Of a DNA stretch of 42,134 nucleotides, positions 6,361 through 15,690 are shown piece by piece (the first letter of the stretch is position 1; every line of letters begins with the position of its first letter). Location: the NCBI GenBank assembly GCA_946478775.1, contig CAMLDR010000013.1, positions 1 through 42,134 of the forward strand, written 5' to 3'. The position numbers were made by a program, and so were the translations under genes. Source of the stretch: an uncultured Flavobacteriales bacterium (GTDB lineage: Bacteria; Bacteroidota; Bacteroidia; Flavobacteriales; Crocinitomicaceae). The notes below the pieces were generated by a model. That model did no database searches, had not been told where the DNA came from, and saw only the letters and a list, made by a program, of their open reading frames with translations.

Positions 6361-9300
6361 TCAGATCGTCTTCAATACGCGGATCACTTCCGTTCCATGG
6401 GGATAAGTGACTTTCAAAAGATAAGTTCCGGATGGTATCTGACTCATATCAAGGACCAGTTTGTCGGAATCAATGGAGGAATAAGCAATAACAGGCCTTC
6501 CCAGGTTATCAATCAATTCAACGGATTTTAGGGTCTTTTCAGATGTGACAAATGATACCGTCAGGTTTCCATTCGTAGGATTCGGATAAATCGTTGTTTC
6601 ACTTACAGGAGAACCTGTAGTTTCCGGATTACATACATAATCTTCCAGTTCAATACTGTTGTTTCTGTAAATGGTATTTGAAACCGTATTGGTAATTACC
6701 GCAGGATTGAAATCAAAGTAAATTTCGGCATGGTTTGAAACGGGGGTGTTGTTTGGAAGCGCTAACGCTTGGTTCAACGCAACTTCGAAAACAAGATATC
6801 CATGACTTAATGGCTCATTGGCATTGCTGTCAATCAAATGGATGTCGTCAAAATGGAACTTCAGGGTATTGTTTTCCAAAACTTCAGTCCAGCATGAGTG
6901 ACTTTTTGCAATGATCTTTACCGATCGGATATCGAGGTTGGGATTCAGTTGGTCCACGATATTGATATTGATCGCTTCTGAATTCCCGGTGTTTTGAAAA
7001 CGGATCCGGTAAGTTAGTTTTTGATCAACCTGAATGTATCCTTCATCACATTTTCCCACGGGATAAACCTTTTTATCATTGGGATCGTACCCATTCACGA
7101 TCGGGAAGAGATAAGATGTCTGATTGTTGGTGGAATCAAAATCATTTTGAAAAGGAGTTATCTCAGTCTGGAAAGAAACAGAATCCCCGATTTGAGCATT
7201 CACCGAGGTCAAAAATGTAATTTGCGGAGCAAAATGAGCGGAATCTGCTGTCCAATTTTGAAAATTCCAGGTAATCACGTTACCGTTTACAGCTGAAGGA
7301 TTCGGGCTGGAGTTCACAAAGGAAACCAGTGAATTATCGAAAGTTAGTTTAAGCTGCCCCGAAACCGGCAAACACCCATCGTTAAAGGCATCTAAAACGT
7401 ACTGCGAAGAGAATCCGGGCCTGAATTCACCCGGAATGCTGAATGCCCGGAGATCAAACCCGTTTTGTACACTCCCGTTGATAAGGATACTGGCTGTTTT
7501 ACTGTCTCCGTATACATCGGTTACCGTGCAGGAATAGATCCCGGGACTAGTAAAAGTTGCAATAGAATCAGTGGTTGCAGGCACCGTGTTCCATGAGTAG
7601 GAATAGGGCGGAGTTCCGGAATAACCGATTGCTTTTGCTTGGCCGGGAGCAGCGCATGAAATGTCCTCTACAGCCTGAAATGTCAATTTGATAAAAGGAA
7701 TATAAGAAATGTCATTTAGCACACGACCAATATTGTTCGCAATAACGCTTCCATATTTCTTGAAAAGCCCGCCTATAACAATCTGGCCATGCTGCTGTAA
7801 ACTGATTGAATAGACGCCAGACCCATAAATAACAAAATTATCATTCATAATTTGACTTTCAAAAGAGTTGTCAGCGCTTAAGTCCGGATTTAAGCGGTTT
7901 AAAGAATATTCCGTACCAACAAGTATTTTGCCGTTAGGCAGGAAAGCTATTGATTCGGCAGGAGCATTTGAAGTAGCAATAAGTACTCCGTTTGGAGTAT
8001 ATTTCTTTAATGAACCTGTGAAGTATTGGTCGTATAATTTGGATGAATAAATATGGTCTTCGTGATCTACGGCCAGTGAAACAGTCTGTTCAGATGGGTT
8101 GAAGATAGTATCAAGTGTTCCATCGATATTTAATCGGTGAATACCATAAAAATTTTTACTTGCAACTAAAATTTTGTTAGTTTCCGATTGGATTTCTAAT
8201 AATTCAGCCTCCTGAAGACTGGAAAACGTCGGGTAAAAGTAACCGTCTAAAATTCCGTTTTCAAAAAAACGAATAACTTCCGATCGAAGCTGAGAATTGG
8301 CATCTACGTAACTAAACTTTCCGGCAGCGACTAAATTTCCGTCTGCCCCTAATTTCATGGTGTTAACCCAGCTTGTAGCTCCATTAACAGTTATAAAGGA
8401 AGCTCCCGGATCGTAATCCGGATCAACAGAACCATCTTCATTTAATCTTACAATGGAGTTTCTGCTGATTCCGTTAAAGTGTTTGAATTTCCCGGCAAGG
8501 ATTATTTTTCCATCGTACTGCACAGCAATGGATTTTACTTCATCGTCAGCACCTGTTCCTATATTGAAACTGTGATCAACCGTACCGTCTTCATTCAGCC
8601 GGATAAACCTTCCGTGAACTTCATTGTCGTACATAGTAAATGAACCTCCTGCCAATATGCGGTTATTTTGGTCGACAGCAGTGCAAAAAACCTTGTTGTT
8701 GCAACCCGTAAACGGCAGAAAGTCGTAATTCAATGTGGCATCGGGATTGATACGTACCAGGTCTTTTACCAAAACACCGTTGTATTCATCAAACTGTCCG
8801 CCGCAAATCACGGTTCCGTCACTCAAAACTTCAATGCTCAGAACCTGGTATTCATTGGGTGTTTGTGAATCCACATTAAAAGCATTTCCAATAGGAAAGC
8901 TGGAATCATAAACTCCGTCGGGGTTTGCTTTAACAAGAAATCTGGGTGTTGGGAACTGGTTGGTATAACTTAAAAAGTTACCTCCCATATAAAAGGAATC
9001 ATCCGGTAAAACTTTCAGACAGCGTCTGAAAAAAGGGAAAGTGCTCCAGCCACCTATAAAGTTGGTGTCAACAACCCCATCAGGGTTTAAGCGCATCAAT
9101 CCTCCTAAAGTTTGCCCGTTAAACTGACTAAAGTTTCCGCAGGCCAGAATTTTTCCGGAAGATTGAAATTGAATATCAAAAATAAAGGAGGAAGTTGTAG
9201 CACTGGTTCCGGGTTGAAAAGTGGGGTCAAAAACACCGTTGGAACTGAGTCTGCAAATATTTACAGCGGCATTTCCCTGGCAGTTAGTGAAATATCCGGC

Positions 9301-9966
9301 AACGATTAATTTACCATCTGGCTGGATAAGCGTTTTGTGGATATATCCATCTACTCCTGATGTGTTAAACGCAGGATCCATGCTTCCGTTTGGTAAAAGC
9401 CTGATAATTCCGTTACAGGAAACACCATCGTAAGAGGTAAAACCTCCCGTCACAATAATTTTTTGATCCGGCTGAATAGTGAGCCCGGTGATACCGGATG
9501 ATGACCAATTCCCACTGATAAATGCATTACCACTAAAGAAACCAGGAGCCAATTGACCGTCAGGATTTAGTAAAGCAATTCCGTATGCAGTAGTTCCGTT
9601 TACCTCGTTAAAGTCTCCGGCAATAAGGATTTGACTATTTGCAAGAACCTCCATTTTTGATACATTGTACCCTTGAACTGTTGCTTGAAAAGTTTTATCC
9701 CAACTTCCATCATTATTCAAACGAATGATTCGATTTGCAGTTTCTGAGTTATAAGTACTGAAATTACCAGCTACCAATATTTTTCCGTCAGGCTGAGCCT
9801 TTACAACGTACACCGATTCAACATTTGCTAAAGAGAGATCGTTATCTGTAAATCCGTTACTAAAATTCTGAACCCTCCATTGGTTAAAGGTGGTATCAGG
9901 ATGCCCGGCCTGTCCGAAGGAGACAATTGCCAAAACAAAAGAAAGTAACGAAAGAAGCAATTTCAT
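6361..9966 (-). CDS. delta-60 repeat protein with T9SS sorting domain
   Basis: 1201 residues. Signal peptide ends IVSFGQ at about 19. Residues ~25-750 carry a dozen or more delta-60-type repeats with the pattern QPDGKI(L/I)(V/I)AG.F......G...N.I.RLN.DGS.D..F, predicted to form a beta-propeller-like array. A SprB-like segment (GTPPYSYSWNT) lies near 790, a DUF11/CARDB-like domain follows, then a conserved domain from YDPNDK (about 957) to IYFDFNPAV (about 1090) common in T9SS cargo, and the last ~75 residues (IYPNPTNG to VIRVLKTI) are a type A sorting domain. Likely a large surface or secreted protein; binding partner unknown. Its stop is two bases from the convergent hydrolase stop. Confidence 0.92.
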   Translation of the reverse strand: MKLLLSLLSFVLAIVSFGQAGHPDTTFNQWRVQNFSNGFTDNDLSLANVESVYVVKAQPDGKILVAGNFSTYNSETANRIIRLNNDGSWDKTFQATVQGYNVSKMEVLANSQILIAGDFNEVNGTTAYGIALLNPDGQLAPGFFSGNAFISGNWSSSGITGLTIQPDQKIIVTGGFTSYDGVSCNGIIRLLPNGSMDPAFNTSGVDGYIHKTLIQPDGKLIVAGYFTNCQGNAAVNICRLSSNGVFDPTFQPGTSATTSSFIFDIQFQSSGKILACGNFSQFNGQTLGGLMRLNPDGVVDTNFIGGWSTFPFFRRCLKVLPDDSFYMGGNFLSYTNQFPTPRFLVKANPDGVYDSSFPIGNAFNVDSQTPNEYQVLSIEVLSDGTVICGGQFDEYNGVLVKDLVRINPDATLNYDFLPFTGCNNKVFCTAVDQNNRILAGGSFTMYDNEVHGRFIRLNEDGTVDHSFNIGTGADDEVKSIAVQYDGKIILAGKFKHFNGISRNSIVRLNEDGSVDPDYDPGASFITVNGATSWVNTMKLGADGNLVAAGKFSYVDANSQLRSEVIRFFENGILDGYFYPTFSSLQEAELLEIQSETNKILVASKNFYGIHRLNIDGTLDTIFNPSEQTVSLAVDHEDHIYSSKLYDQYFTGSLKKYTPNGVLIATSNAPAESIAFLPNGKILVGTEYSLNRLNPDLSADNSFESQIMNDNFVIYGSGVYSISLQQHGQIVIGGLFKKYGSVIANNIGRVLNDISYIPFIKLTFQAVEDISCAAPGQAKAIGYSGTPPYSYSWNTVPATTDSIATFTSPGIYSCTVTDVYGDSKTASILINGSVQNGFDLRAFSIPGEFRPGFSSQYVLDAFNDGCLPVSGQLKLTFDNSLVSFVNSSPNPSAVNGNVITWNFQNWTADSAHFAPQITFLTSVNAQIGDSVSFQTEITPFQNDFDSTNNQTSYLFPIVNGYDPNDKKVYPVGKCDEGYIQVDQKLTYRIRFQNTGNSEAININIVDQLNPNLDIRSVKIIAKSHSCWTEVLENNTLKFHFDDIHLIDSNANEPLSHGYLVFEVALNQALALPNNTPVSNHAEIYFDFNPAVITNTVSNTIYRNNSIELEDYVCNPETTGSPVSETTIYPNPTNGNLTVSFVTSEKTLKSVELIDNLGRPVIAYSSIDSDKLVLDMSQIPSGTYLLKVTYPHGTEVIRVLKTI

Positions 9967-10097
9967 GTGTTAGTCATTAGTTGATGGCTTTAAAATTAGA
10001 TAAAATCAGTTAAATGATGGGTTCATAACGTTAAAATGTTGTCCGGGATAGAAGGATTTGGTAATTTAAATCATTATTAAAACCCAAATACGAATCA

Positions 10098-10880
10098 ATG
10101 AGTAGATCTATCAGTGTTATCGTCATCACGTTAGTATCTTTCTGCGTCTACTTCTTCTTATCCCAGGCTTATTTCTCCGAACTTCGTCAATGGGTCAAGG
10201 GATTTATTCCAAATTTAGGAATTAGTCATCTGGTGGTTTACCTGATCGTTTCTTTGCCGGTCATTTTGGGCGCTTCCATTATCAATGAGTTTAAAAGATG
10301 TCAAAGCACTTTAGGACTGAACCGTTCCATTCTGAAAGGAATTTTATTCGCCCTCCTTTGCACGCTTCCCATGTTTATCGGTTTTGCAATCTGTTTCTCC
10401 TACAATTCTGATTTAACAAGCGACGAAGTGGTCATTACAGGAGTTGCAGCAGCTTTTTTTGAAGAATTCATTTTTCGCGGCTTTCTTTTTGGCCAACTAT
10501 TCCGATTCACCAAATTGGGCTTCATTCCTGCCATTTTATTAGGCGCGCTTTTGTTCGCTGCCATGCATTTGCACCAAAGCAACGATCCCATAACACTGCT
10601 CGGGATCTTTTCAACCACTTTTATGGGAGCAGTACTTTTTGCCTGGCTGTTCACGGAGTGGAATTACAACTTGTGGGTCCCGATCTTCCTGCATTTTTTC
10701 ATGAACCTGGCCTGGATGGTATTTGCGGTCTCAGAGAATGCGTTCGGTGGAATTTATGCCAATAGCTTTCGCCTGATCACCATTGCACTGGCCATTATCC
10801 TTACGCTGGTTTACAAACGAAAAAAACAGCTTCCGATCAACATCAATAAAGAAACCATCTGGATGAAAAAACGGAATTAA
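10098..10880 (+). CDS. CPBP family intramembrane glutamic endopeptidase
   Basis: 260 residues with about seven hydrophobic segments. The CPBP (CAAX protease/bacteriocin-processing, Abi) motifs are all present: EEFIFR with Glu122, Glu123 and Arg127; FAAMH with His157; and HFFMN with His199 and Asn203. These form the glutamate-activated water site in the membrane. Bacterial members act in peptide maturation, immunity or signalling; no bacteriocin gene is visible nearby, so the substrate is unknown. The gene is divergent from the delta-60 gene with a 131-base shared upstream region in which I saw no strong promoter box. Confidence 0.93.
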   Translation: MSRSISVIVITLVSFCVYFFLSQAYFSELRQWVKGFIPNLGISHLVVYLIVSLPVILGASIINEFKRCQSTLGLNRSILKGILFALLCTLPMFIGFAICFSYNSDLTSDEVVITGVAAAFFEEFIFRGFLFGQLFRFTKLGFIPAILLGALLFAAMHLHQSNDPITLLGIFSTTFMGAVLFAWLFTEWNYNLWVPIFLHFFMNLAWMVFAVSENAFGGIYANSFRLITIALAIILTLVYKRKKQLPININKETIWMKKRN

Positions 10881-10972
10881 TTGCTACTATTGGATCTATG
10901 AAACAGTTGATCTTTTTGGTTAACGCATTCAAGTGCATTGAACCAATTTCCCCAAAAGCTGTATGTTGCACT

Positions 10973-11947
10973 ATGAAAAATTACCTGGTCGTTTTCTTCC
11001 TCTCTTTAGCAGGAATCAGCTTTTCGCAGAAAGCAGAAACTTTTTACCAAACGGAGAATGGAGAATATGCATTCAAATTGGATGGAGAAACCTGTATACT
11101 TTACCATCTTTCCCGCTACGATCAGTTGGTTTATCGGGAATGGGAGATTTATCCCACCCATCAATCAGGGTTTGAAAGTCAATTGGATAGTTTGGGGATT
11201 ATTTTTTCTAACGGACAATACGCCATTTCTTATGATTACAAGTATTTCAGTGTATGTGACTTAAAAAACGGAAAAGTCAAAAAACGCAGGACGTATGTTG
11301 CAAAAAAAATGGCTGATCCAACTGAAGTTTACAAAGCAATCAATCATGCTTACTGGAATGTTCTTTACCAAAAGATGATTAGTGAAATCCAATACGATTT
11401 CCCGCTTTTCAACGAATTTCATTACCACTATCGTCAAACAAACTGGAGTATTGCAGAAGCAAAACAAAGCATTCCCGAACAATTCGAAGTGCTTGCAAAG
11501 GAGCAGATCGGGAAGTTGAAGGATAGTTTATCAAAAGCGAATCTCAAATTGACAGCTTTGAATGATTCGATTGAAAAAAACATCCAAACATTAACACTGG
11601 AAGAGTTAAAACGCAATTGGTCTGAACGCCCCATTCATCACTATGCCTATGATGAGTATCAGCAAGTAATGCTGCATACCATTGCTGAAAATCGTCCGGA
11701 TTTGTTTTTTGATTTGGCGCAGGCTTTACCGGAAGAAAGAGCGTATCTGTTTGGCAAGATTTATCAGAAAGAGGCCATAAAATCGCTGAAGAGGTATGAA
11801 ACCGATTCTTCTATTCAAAAGGAATTCCGTAAGTTCAGACGAAAACAAGCCTGGAGAGTGGGATTAATTACAACCGGAGTTGTGACGCTCCAAACTGCAG
11901 TCATTGGCGGAGCGATCACCGGAATAGTCTTTTGGATCAGGAAATGA
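10973..11947 (+). CDS. hypothetical exported protein with C-terminal membrane anchor
   Basis: 324 residues from the ATG at 10973, chosen because it begins a signal peptide (MKNYLVVFFLSLAGISFSQ); the frame is open up to 10898 without such a signal. TTG at 10938-10940 and TATGTTGC at 10962-10969 make a weak promoter inside that extension. The mature part is not recognised: a beta-rich start, a helical middle with a short coiled-coil-like stretch (about 180-215), and a C-terminal hydrophobic segment (about 300-321) after a basic FRKFRRKQAWR stretch. This suggests a periplasmic domain tethered at both processing ends, or a tail-anchored outer protein. No function proposed. Confidence 0.75.
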   Translation: MKNYLVVFFLSLAGISFSQKAETFYQTENGEYAFKLDGETCILYHLSRYDQLVYREWEIYPTHQSGFESQLDSLGIIFSNGQYAISYDYKYFSVCDLKNGKVKKRRTYVAKKMADPTEVYKAINHAYWNVLYQKMISEIQYDFPLFNEFHYHYRQTNWSIAEAKQSIPEQFEVLAKEQIGKLKDSLSKANLKLTALNDSIEKNIQTLTLEELKRNWSERPIHHYAYDEYQQVMLHTIAENRPDLFFDLAQALPEERAYLFGKIYQKEAIKSLKRYETDSSIQKEFRKFRRKQAWRVGLITTGVVTLQTAVIGGAITGIVFWIRK

Positions 11948-12052
11948 TTAAAAAGGTGAAATTCAAAAATACAATTAAGTCACAATTTTCTCTAAAAAAG
12001 TGAGGTTTCAAACATTCTGTTATAACTTAATAGTAATACAAAAACAGATGTT

Positions 12053-12601
12053 ATGGAAACGACTGTATGGCAGCCAAGGCTGGAGAACGAGATAGTACTG
12101 CTGCGCCCGTTGGAACACTCAGATTACGAAGAATTGTACCAGGTAGCTTCAGATCCATTGATTTGGGAACAGCACCCGGTATACAGCAGGCATAAACGTG
12201 AAGAATACGATACGTTCTTCAAAGAATCCATGGAAACAGGAATGAGCCTGGTAATTATCGATAAAGAAACCAATAAGATCTTTGGAAGCACCCGCTATTA
12301 TGACTTTGACGAGCAAAATTCTTCGGTCAAAATGGGAGGGACATTCCTGGATCGTGCTCACTGGGGAGGGAGTTATAATTTTTCAATCAAAGAATTGGTA
12401 CTGGATTACGCATTTCGATTCGTTGACAAGGTGCTTTTCGAAATTGCAGAAGAAAACATTCGCTCTCAAAAAGCATCTTCCAGGTTTGGAGTAGAAGAAA
12501 AAGAGCATTTTATGAAAGAGATACACGGAAAAGAGTACCCCTATATTCTATACGAACTGACTCCGCAATTGTGGGCAAACGCCAAACGTATGCGTGCTTG
12601 A
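12053..12601 (+). CDS. GNAT family N-acetyltransferase, RimJ/RimL-like
   Basis: 182 residues. The start (LENEIVLLRPLEHSDYEELYQVASDP) and the order of motifs match the Acetyltransf_3 (RimJ/RimL-type) branch of GNAT enzymes: W-E-Q-H-P, K-I-F-G-S-T-R-Y-Y, and a C-terminal part resembling ENIRSQKASSRFGV where acetyl-CoA-binding enzymes have N-x-x-S-x-x-x-x-x-x-x-G. The usual Q/R-x-x-G-x-G/A loop is atypical here (DRAHWGGSYNF), as is common in this branch. Substrate is unknown: N-terminal amines, amino sugars or small molecules are possible. Confidence 0.88.
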   Translation: METTVWQPRLENEIVLLRPLEHSDYEELYQVASDPLIWEQHPVYSRHKREEYDTFFKESMETGMSLVIIDKETNKIFGSTRYYDFDEQNSSVKMGGTFLDRAHWGGSYNFSIKELVLDYAFRFVDKVLFEIAEENIRSQKASSRFGVEEKEHFMKEIHGKEYPYILYELTPQLWANAKRMRA

Positions 12602-12605
12602 TTTT

Positions 12606-12672
12606 AACCGCAGAGATGCACAGGCGCAAAGTTGAAGTCATCCTGCTTGACGCTCATGTGTTCTTTGCGGTT
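12606..12672. repeat. inverted-repeat element, CCGCAGAG...CTTTGCGG type
   Basis: AACCGCAGAGA (12606-12616) pairs with TCTTTGCGGTT (12662-12672) with one mismatch, around a 45-base interior containing ggcgcaaag and cgctcatg. The 'accgcagag..gcgcaaag' wording is seen as dispersed intergenic text in many bacterial genomes. It could also serve as a terminator for the GNAT gene (a T6 run follows at 12675-12680). Confidence 0.5.
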
Positions 12673-12736
12673 CATTTTTTAAGTCGATACCCTCTTAAAT
12701 TCTAACTTTAACTTTTCAATGCTCCATTTTCATTTT

Positions 12737-12771
12737 TTTGATCTTTCTTTTATGGATTCACCGTACTTTTG
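12737..12771 (+). promoter_or_regulatory. promoter of the KdpD-like/KdpE pair
   Basis: TTTG at 12737-12740 and a perfect TAnnTTTG box, TACTTTTG, at 12764-12771, separated by 23 bases. Transcription would start near 12777, inside the apparent 5' extension of the kinase frame, so translation must start downstream of it. This box is the main reason for placing the kinase start at 12789. Confidence 0.55.
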
Positions 12772-12788
12772 GTGCATATTCTGATTCG

Positions 12789-13868
12789 TTGAAATTCACC
12801 AAAACCAGTCATATTTCCCTTTTCAGGCAGTTTGTTCTAAATTGTTTGCTTGTTCTGTGTGTAGCCGGTATTTGCTACTATTTCAACAACCTGATTGACA
12901 ACAAAATTGTAGCACTTATCCTGTTGATGACCGTTTCACTTTCTGCTATGGTTTTCAATATTTGGCCGGTTTTATTGGGAGCAACGCTGAGTGCATTTAT
13001 TTGGAATTTCTTTTTCATTCAGCCGCTTTTCACCTTTCATATCAATGAAGCGGAAGATTTCCTGACTTTCATGATGTATTTCGTAATTGCTTTTATCAAT
13101 GCGGCACTGACTTTTGAAATTCGGAAAGCAGAAAGCAAGGCCCGTGACAAAGAAGAAAAAGAGAAAGAAGTGAAACTCTACAATACGCTTTTTAACTCCC
13201 TTTCCCACGAGTTAAAAACCCCTTTATCCGCTATTTTGGGCTCAGTAGATATCCTGAAGGAAAGCCGGGATAAATTGACAAAAGAACAGGAATTGGAATT
13301 ACTCCACGAAATTGACAAGTCCGGGTTGCGTTTAAAAAGACAGGTTCAAAATTTGTTAAACATGAGCCGGCTTGAAAATGGCATGCTGCAGTTGAAGCTG
13401 GATTGGGTAGATATGAATGAATTGATTTTCCAGTTGATTCACCGGCATAAGGAATTTTCAGAGCACGTAATTTTGTACCGCTCCAATGAAGAACTGCCGC
13501 TGATGAAAGTGGATTCAGGCTTGTTGGAAACGGTATTAGACAACATCATTCACAATGCCATTCAATACACACCAACTCATTTACCCGTCGAAATAGAAGT
13601 TCATTACAAAGCCAATCAGTGTACTATTCGCATTTCGGATGCAGGTCATGGATTTCCGGAAGAATCCCTGAGTCAGGTTTTTGAGAAATTTTACCGCGTT
13701 CCCGAGTCAAAAGCAGGAGGCACGGGAATTGGGTTGTCTATTGTAAAAGGCTTTGTGGAAGCACACGTGGGAACCGTCAGCGTAAAAAACAGAGTGGAAG
13801 GCGGAGCGCAATTTAGCATACATTTGCCGGTAGAAATTTCGTTTATGCAGCATTTGAATCATGAATAA
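12789..13868 (+). CDS. KdpD-like DUF4118 sensor histidine kinase
   Basis: 359 residues from a TTG at 12789 (M-K-F-T-K-T-S). No ATG occurs in frame between the upstream stop (12696) and residue 47; TTG at 12738 is the alternative. Domains: four membrane helices of the KdpD DUF4118 type (about 15-32, 40-56, 59-77, 91-109), a short basic linker, the H-box SLSHELKTPLSAIL with His140, N-box LDNIIHNAIQYTP (251-262), G1 DAGHGF (284-289), F-box FEKFYR and G2 GGTGIGLSIVKG. It lacks the N-terminal KdpD and UspA-like domains of classical KdpD. It overlaps the response regulator by 8 bases. Role in potassium sensing is inferred from the family; no kdpFABC lies nearby. Confidence 0.88.
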   Translation: MKFTKTSHISLFRQFVLNCLLVLCVAGICYYFNNLIDNKIVALILLMTVSLSAMVFNIWPVLLGATLSAFIWNFFFIQPLFTFHINEAEDFLTFMMYFVIAFINAALTFEIRKAESKARDKEEKEKEVKLYNTLFNSLSHELKTPLSAILGSVDILKESRDKLTKEQELELLHEIDKSGLRLKRQVQNLLNMSRLENGMLQLKLDWVDMNELIFQLIHRHKEFSEHVILYRSNEELPLMKVDSGLLETVLDNIIHNAIQYTPTHLPVEIEVHYKANQCTIRISDAGHGFPEESLSQVFEKFYRVPESKAGGTGIGLSIVKGFVEAHVGTVSVKNRVEGGAQFSIHLPVEISFMQHLNHE

Positions 13869-14538
13869 GGCAGAGGTACTGGTAATAGATGACGAACCTC
13901 AGATTCGTAAATTGCTCGAGATCACACTTGAAAGCAATGATTACAAGGTTATTTTGGCGGAGACTGCAAAAGAAGGAATTTTAAAAGCTGCAAATCATCC
14001 GCCTGAACTCATTATTTTGGATTTGGGACTTCCGGATAAAAGTGGTCACGAGGTCATCAAAGAACTAAGAACCTGGTACAATAAGGCACTCATTGTTCTT
14101 TCCGTTCAGGATTCCGAAGAAGATATTGTCAGGGCTTTGGATGACGGCGCAACAGATTATTTAACGAAACCCTTCCGAAATGCGGAATTACTTGCGAGGA
14201 TACGTTCTGCTATCCGTCGAAATCATCATTCCAATACGAAAACCATTTTGGAATTGGGAGAGCTGGAATTGGATATTCCGGGAAGAGTACTCCGAAAAAA
14301 GGGAGAGGTGATCAAGCTGACATCAACAGAATTCAACCTGGTAAACTTGTTCTTCAAGAATGAAGGCAGGGCGTTAACTCATCAATTTATCCTGAAAGAG
14401 ATTTGGGGAGTAGGTTATCAAACGGAAACACAATACCTGCGCGTTTTCATTAACACGCTTCGAAAGAAGATCGAAGATGATCCCAACCAACCGAAATTCA
14501 TCGTTACCCAAAGCAGGGTGGGATACCGGTTTTCCTGA
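13861..14538 (+). CDS. kdpE: KdpE-like OmpR-family response regulator
   Basis: 225 residues. Receiver domain 1-120 with acidic pair Asp10/Asp11, phosphoacceptor Asp54 in ILDLGLPDKSG, and Lys103 in YLTKPF. The C-terminal winged helix (about 130-225) has the OmpR/PhoB pattern ending TQSRVGYRFS; the order of motifs and LTSTEFNLV fit KdpE. The gene overlaps the kinase by 8 bases, so they are translationally coupled and form a cognate pair. Likely targets (kdp potassium transporter genes) are not in the window. Confidence 0.92.
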   Translation: MNKAEVLVIDDEPQIRKLLEITLESNDYKVILAETAKEGILKAANHPPELIILDLGLPDKSGHEVIKELRTWYNKALIVLSVQDSEEDIVRALDDGATDYLTKPFRNAELLARIRSAIRRNHHSNTKTILELGELELDIPGRVLRKKGEVIKLTSTEFNLVNLFFKNEGRALTHQFILKEIWGVGYQTETQYLRVFINTLRKKIEDDPNQPKFIVTQSRVGYRFS

Positions 14539-14550
14539 ATGATGCATCAT
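14539..14550. repeat. 12-base perfect palindrome after kdpE
   Basis: ATGATGCATCAT directly follows the stop at 14538. Downstream, GTAGTTTC (14564-14571) can pair with GAAA...CTAC (14578-14589) with a bulge, followed by aaatttt, a weak terminator-like structure. Either could be chance. Confidence 0.3.
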
Positions 14551-14643
14551 CCAACTGGTTGCGGTAGTTTCTTTTATGAAACCCACTACAAATTTTAACT
14601 TGTTGTGATTTGTCCCTAATGCGCCAATCCGTAACTTTAAACC

Positions 14644-15648
14644 ATGAAAAAAATCAATTATTCCGTCCTGGACTTATCCATGATTACCAAGGACGGAAAT
14701 GCAGCAACAGCAATTAAAAGAACAGTCGATTTAGCACAAAAAGCAGAAGAATTAGGATATGAACGGATTTGGCTGGCAGAACACCACAATATGGAGTTTA
14801 TTGCCAGTTCGGCAACTTCCGTACTGATCGGACATATAGCTTCCCAAACGAAAAGCATCCGGGTTGGTTCCGGCGGTATTATGCTTCCAAACCATGCACC
14901 TTTGGCAATTGCGGAACAATTCGGAACACTCGAAACCCTTTATCCGTCGCGCATTGATTTGGGATTGGGAAGAGCTCCGGGAACAGACCAGCAGACGGCA
15001 ATGGCTTTGCGAAGAGGAGATTTGAATACGGCTTATCAATTCCCCAATGATGTTTCGGCACTTCAAACCTATTTTAGTGAAAATAACAAAACAGCTTCTG
15101 TCCGGGCATTTCCGGGAGAAGGTTTGAGCATTCCGATCTGGATTTTAGGTTCCAGTACAGACAGCGCTTATTTAGCAGCGGAAATGGGATTACCTTATGC
15201 TTTTGCTTCCCATTTTGCACCAAAACAATTTAAAATTGCCACACAGATTTACAGAAATAATTTCCGTGCTTCCCAATACCTCGACAAACCCTATGTATTG
15301 GCCTGTGTAAATGGAATTGCAGCAGACACCAACGAGGAAGCCGAATTGTTATCGATGAGTTTGTATCAAATGTTCTCCGGAATTTTAACCAATGCACGAA
15401 AACCACTTTCTCCGCCAATCCCAAATTTACTGGAATCCTGGCCGCAGGAATTATTGGATGCCGTTCTTCCCATGACTGCTTGTACCTTCGTTGGAGACAA
15501 GGATACTTTGATAGAAAAATTCAGCAGTTTTATTGACGAGCATGGTGTGGATGAACTGATGATAACCGGGAATATCTTCGACAATGAAAAACGGTTGAAA
15601 TCGTATGAGATCCTTGCAGCAGTTTTTAATGCAATCAATCATTCATAA
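14644..15648 (+). CDS. LLM class flavin-dependent oxidoreductase (luciferase-like)
   Basis: 334 residues, the normal size for the family. The start ([20 protein letters not shown]), [16 protein letters not shown] (about 40-55), [12 protein letters not shown], and [13 protein letters not shown] are the hallmarks of the bacterial luciferase-like group called 'luciferase family oxidoreductase group 1' (MsnO8/YhbW-like). The TIM-barrel binds reduced FMN and the family oxidises small organic molecules with O2; the substrate of this subgroup is not established. It appears monocistronic. TAACTTTA at 14632-14639 resembles a -7 box but is too close to the ATG unless the message is leaderless. Confidence 0.93.
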   Translation: MKKINYSVLDLSMITKDGNAATAIKRTVDLAQKAEELGYERIWLAEHHNMEFIASSATSVLIGHIASQTKSIRVGSGGIMLPNHAPLAIAEQFGTLETLYPSRIDLGLGRAPGTDQQTAMALRRGDLNTAYQFPNDVSALQTYFSENNKTASVRAFPGEGLSIPIWILGSSTDSAYLAAEMGLPYAFASHFAPKQFKIATQIYRNNFRASQYLDKPYVLACVNGIAADTNEEAELLSMSLYQMFSGILTNARKPLSPPIPNLLESWPQELLDAVLPMTACTFVGDKDTLIEKFSSFIDEHGVDELMITGNIFDNEKRLKSYEILAAVFNAINHS

Positions 15649-15690
15649 TAAAAGAAATTGTGTAGTTTCATCAGACCTATCAGTTAAATA

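Noticed and set aside
10098..10880. Abortive infection or bacteriocin immunity system
   Set aside because: CPBP proteases are sometimes labelled Abi, but no toxin, peptide or phage-defence gene lies nearby.
12719..12784. Short frame from ATG 12719 and possible frameshift in the T7 tract joining it to the kinase
   Set aside because: It would need a one-base sequence error or +1 slippage; the promoter box at 12764-12771 lies downstream of that ATG, so a start at 12789 explains the data without an error. Kept only as an alternative.
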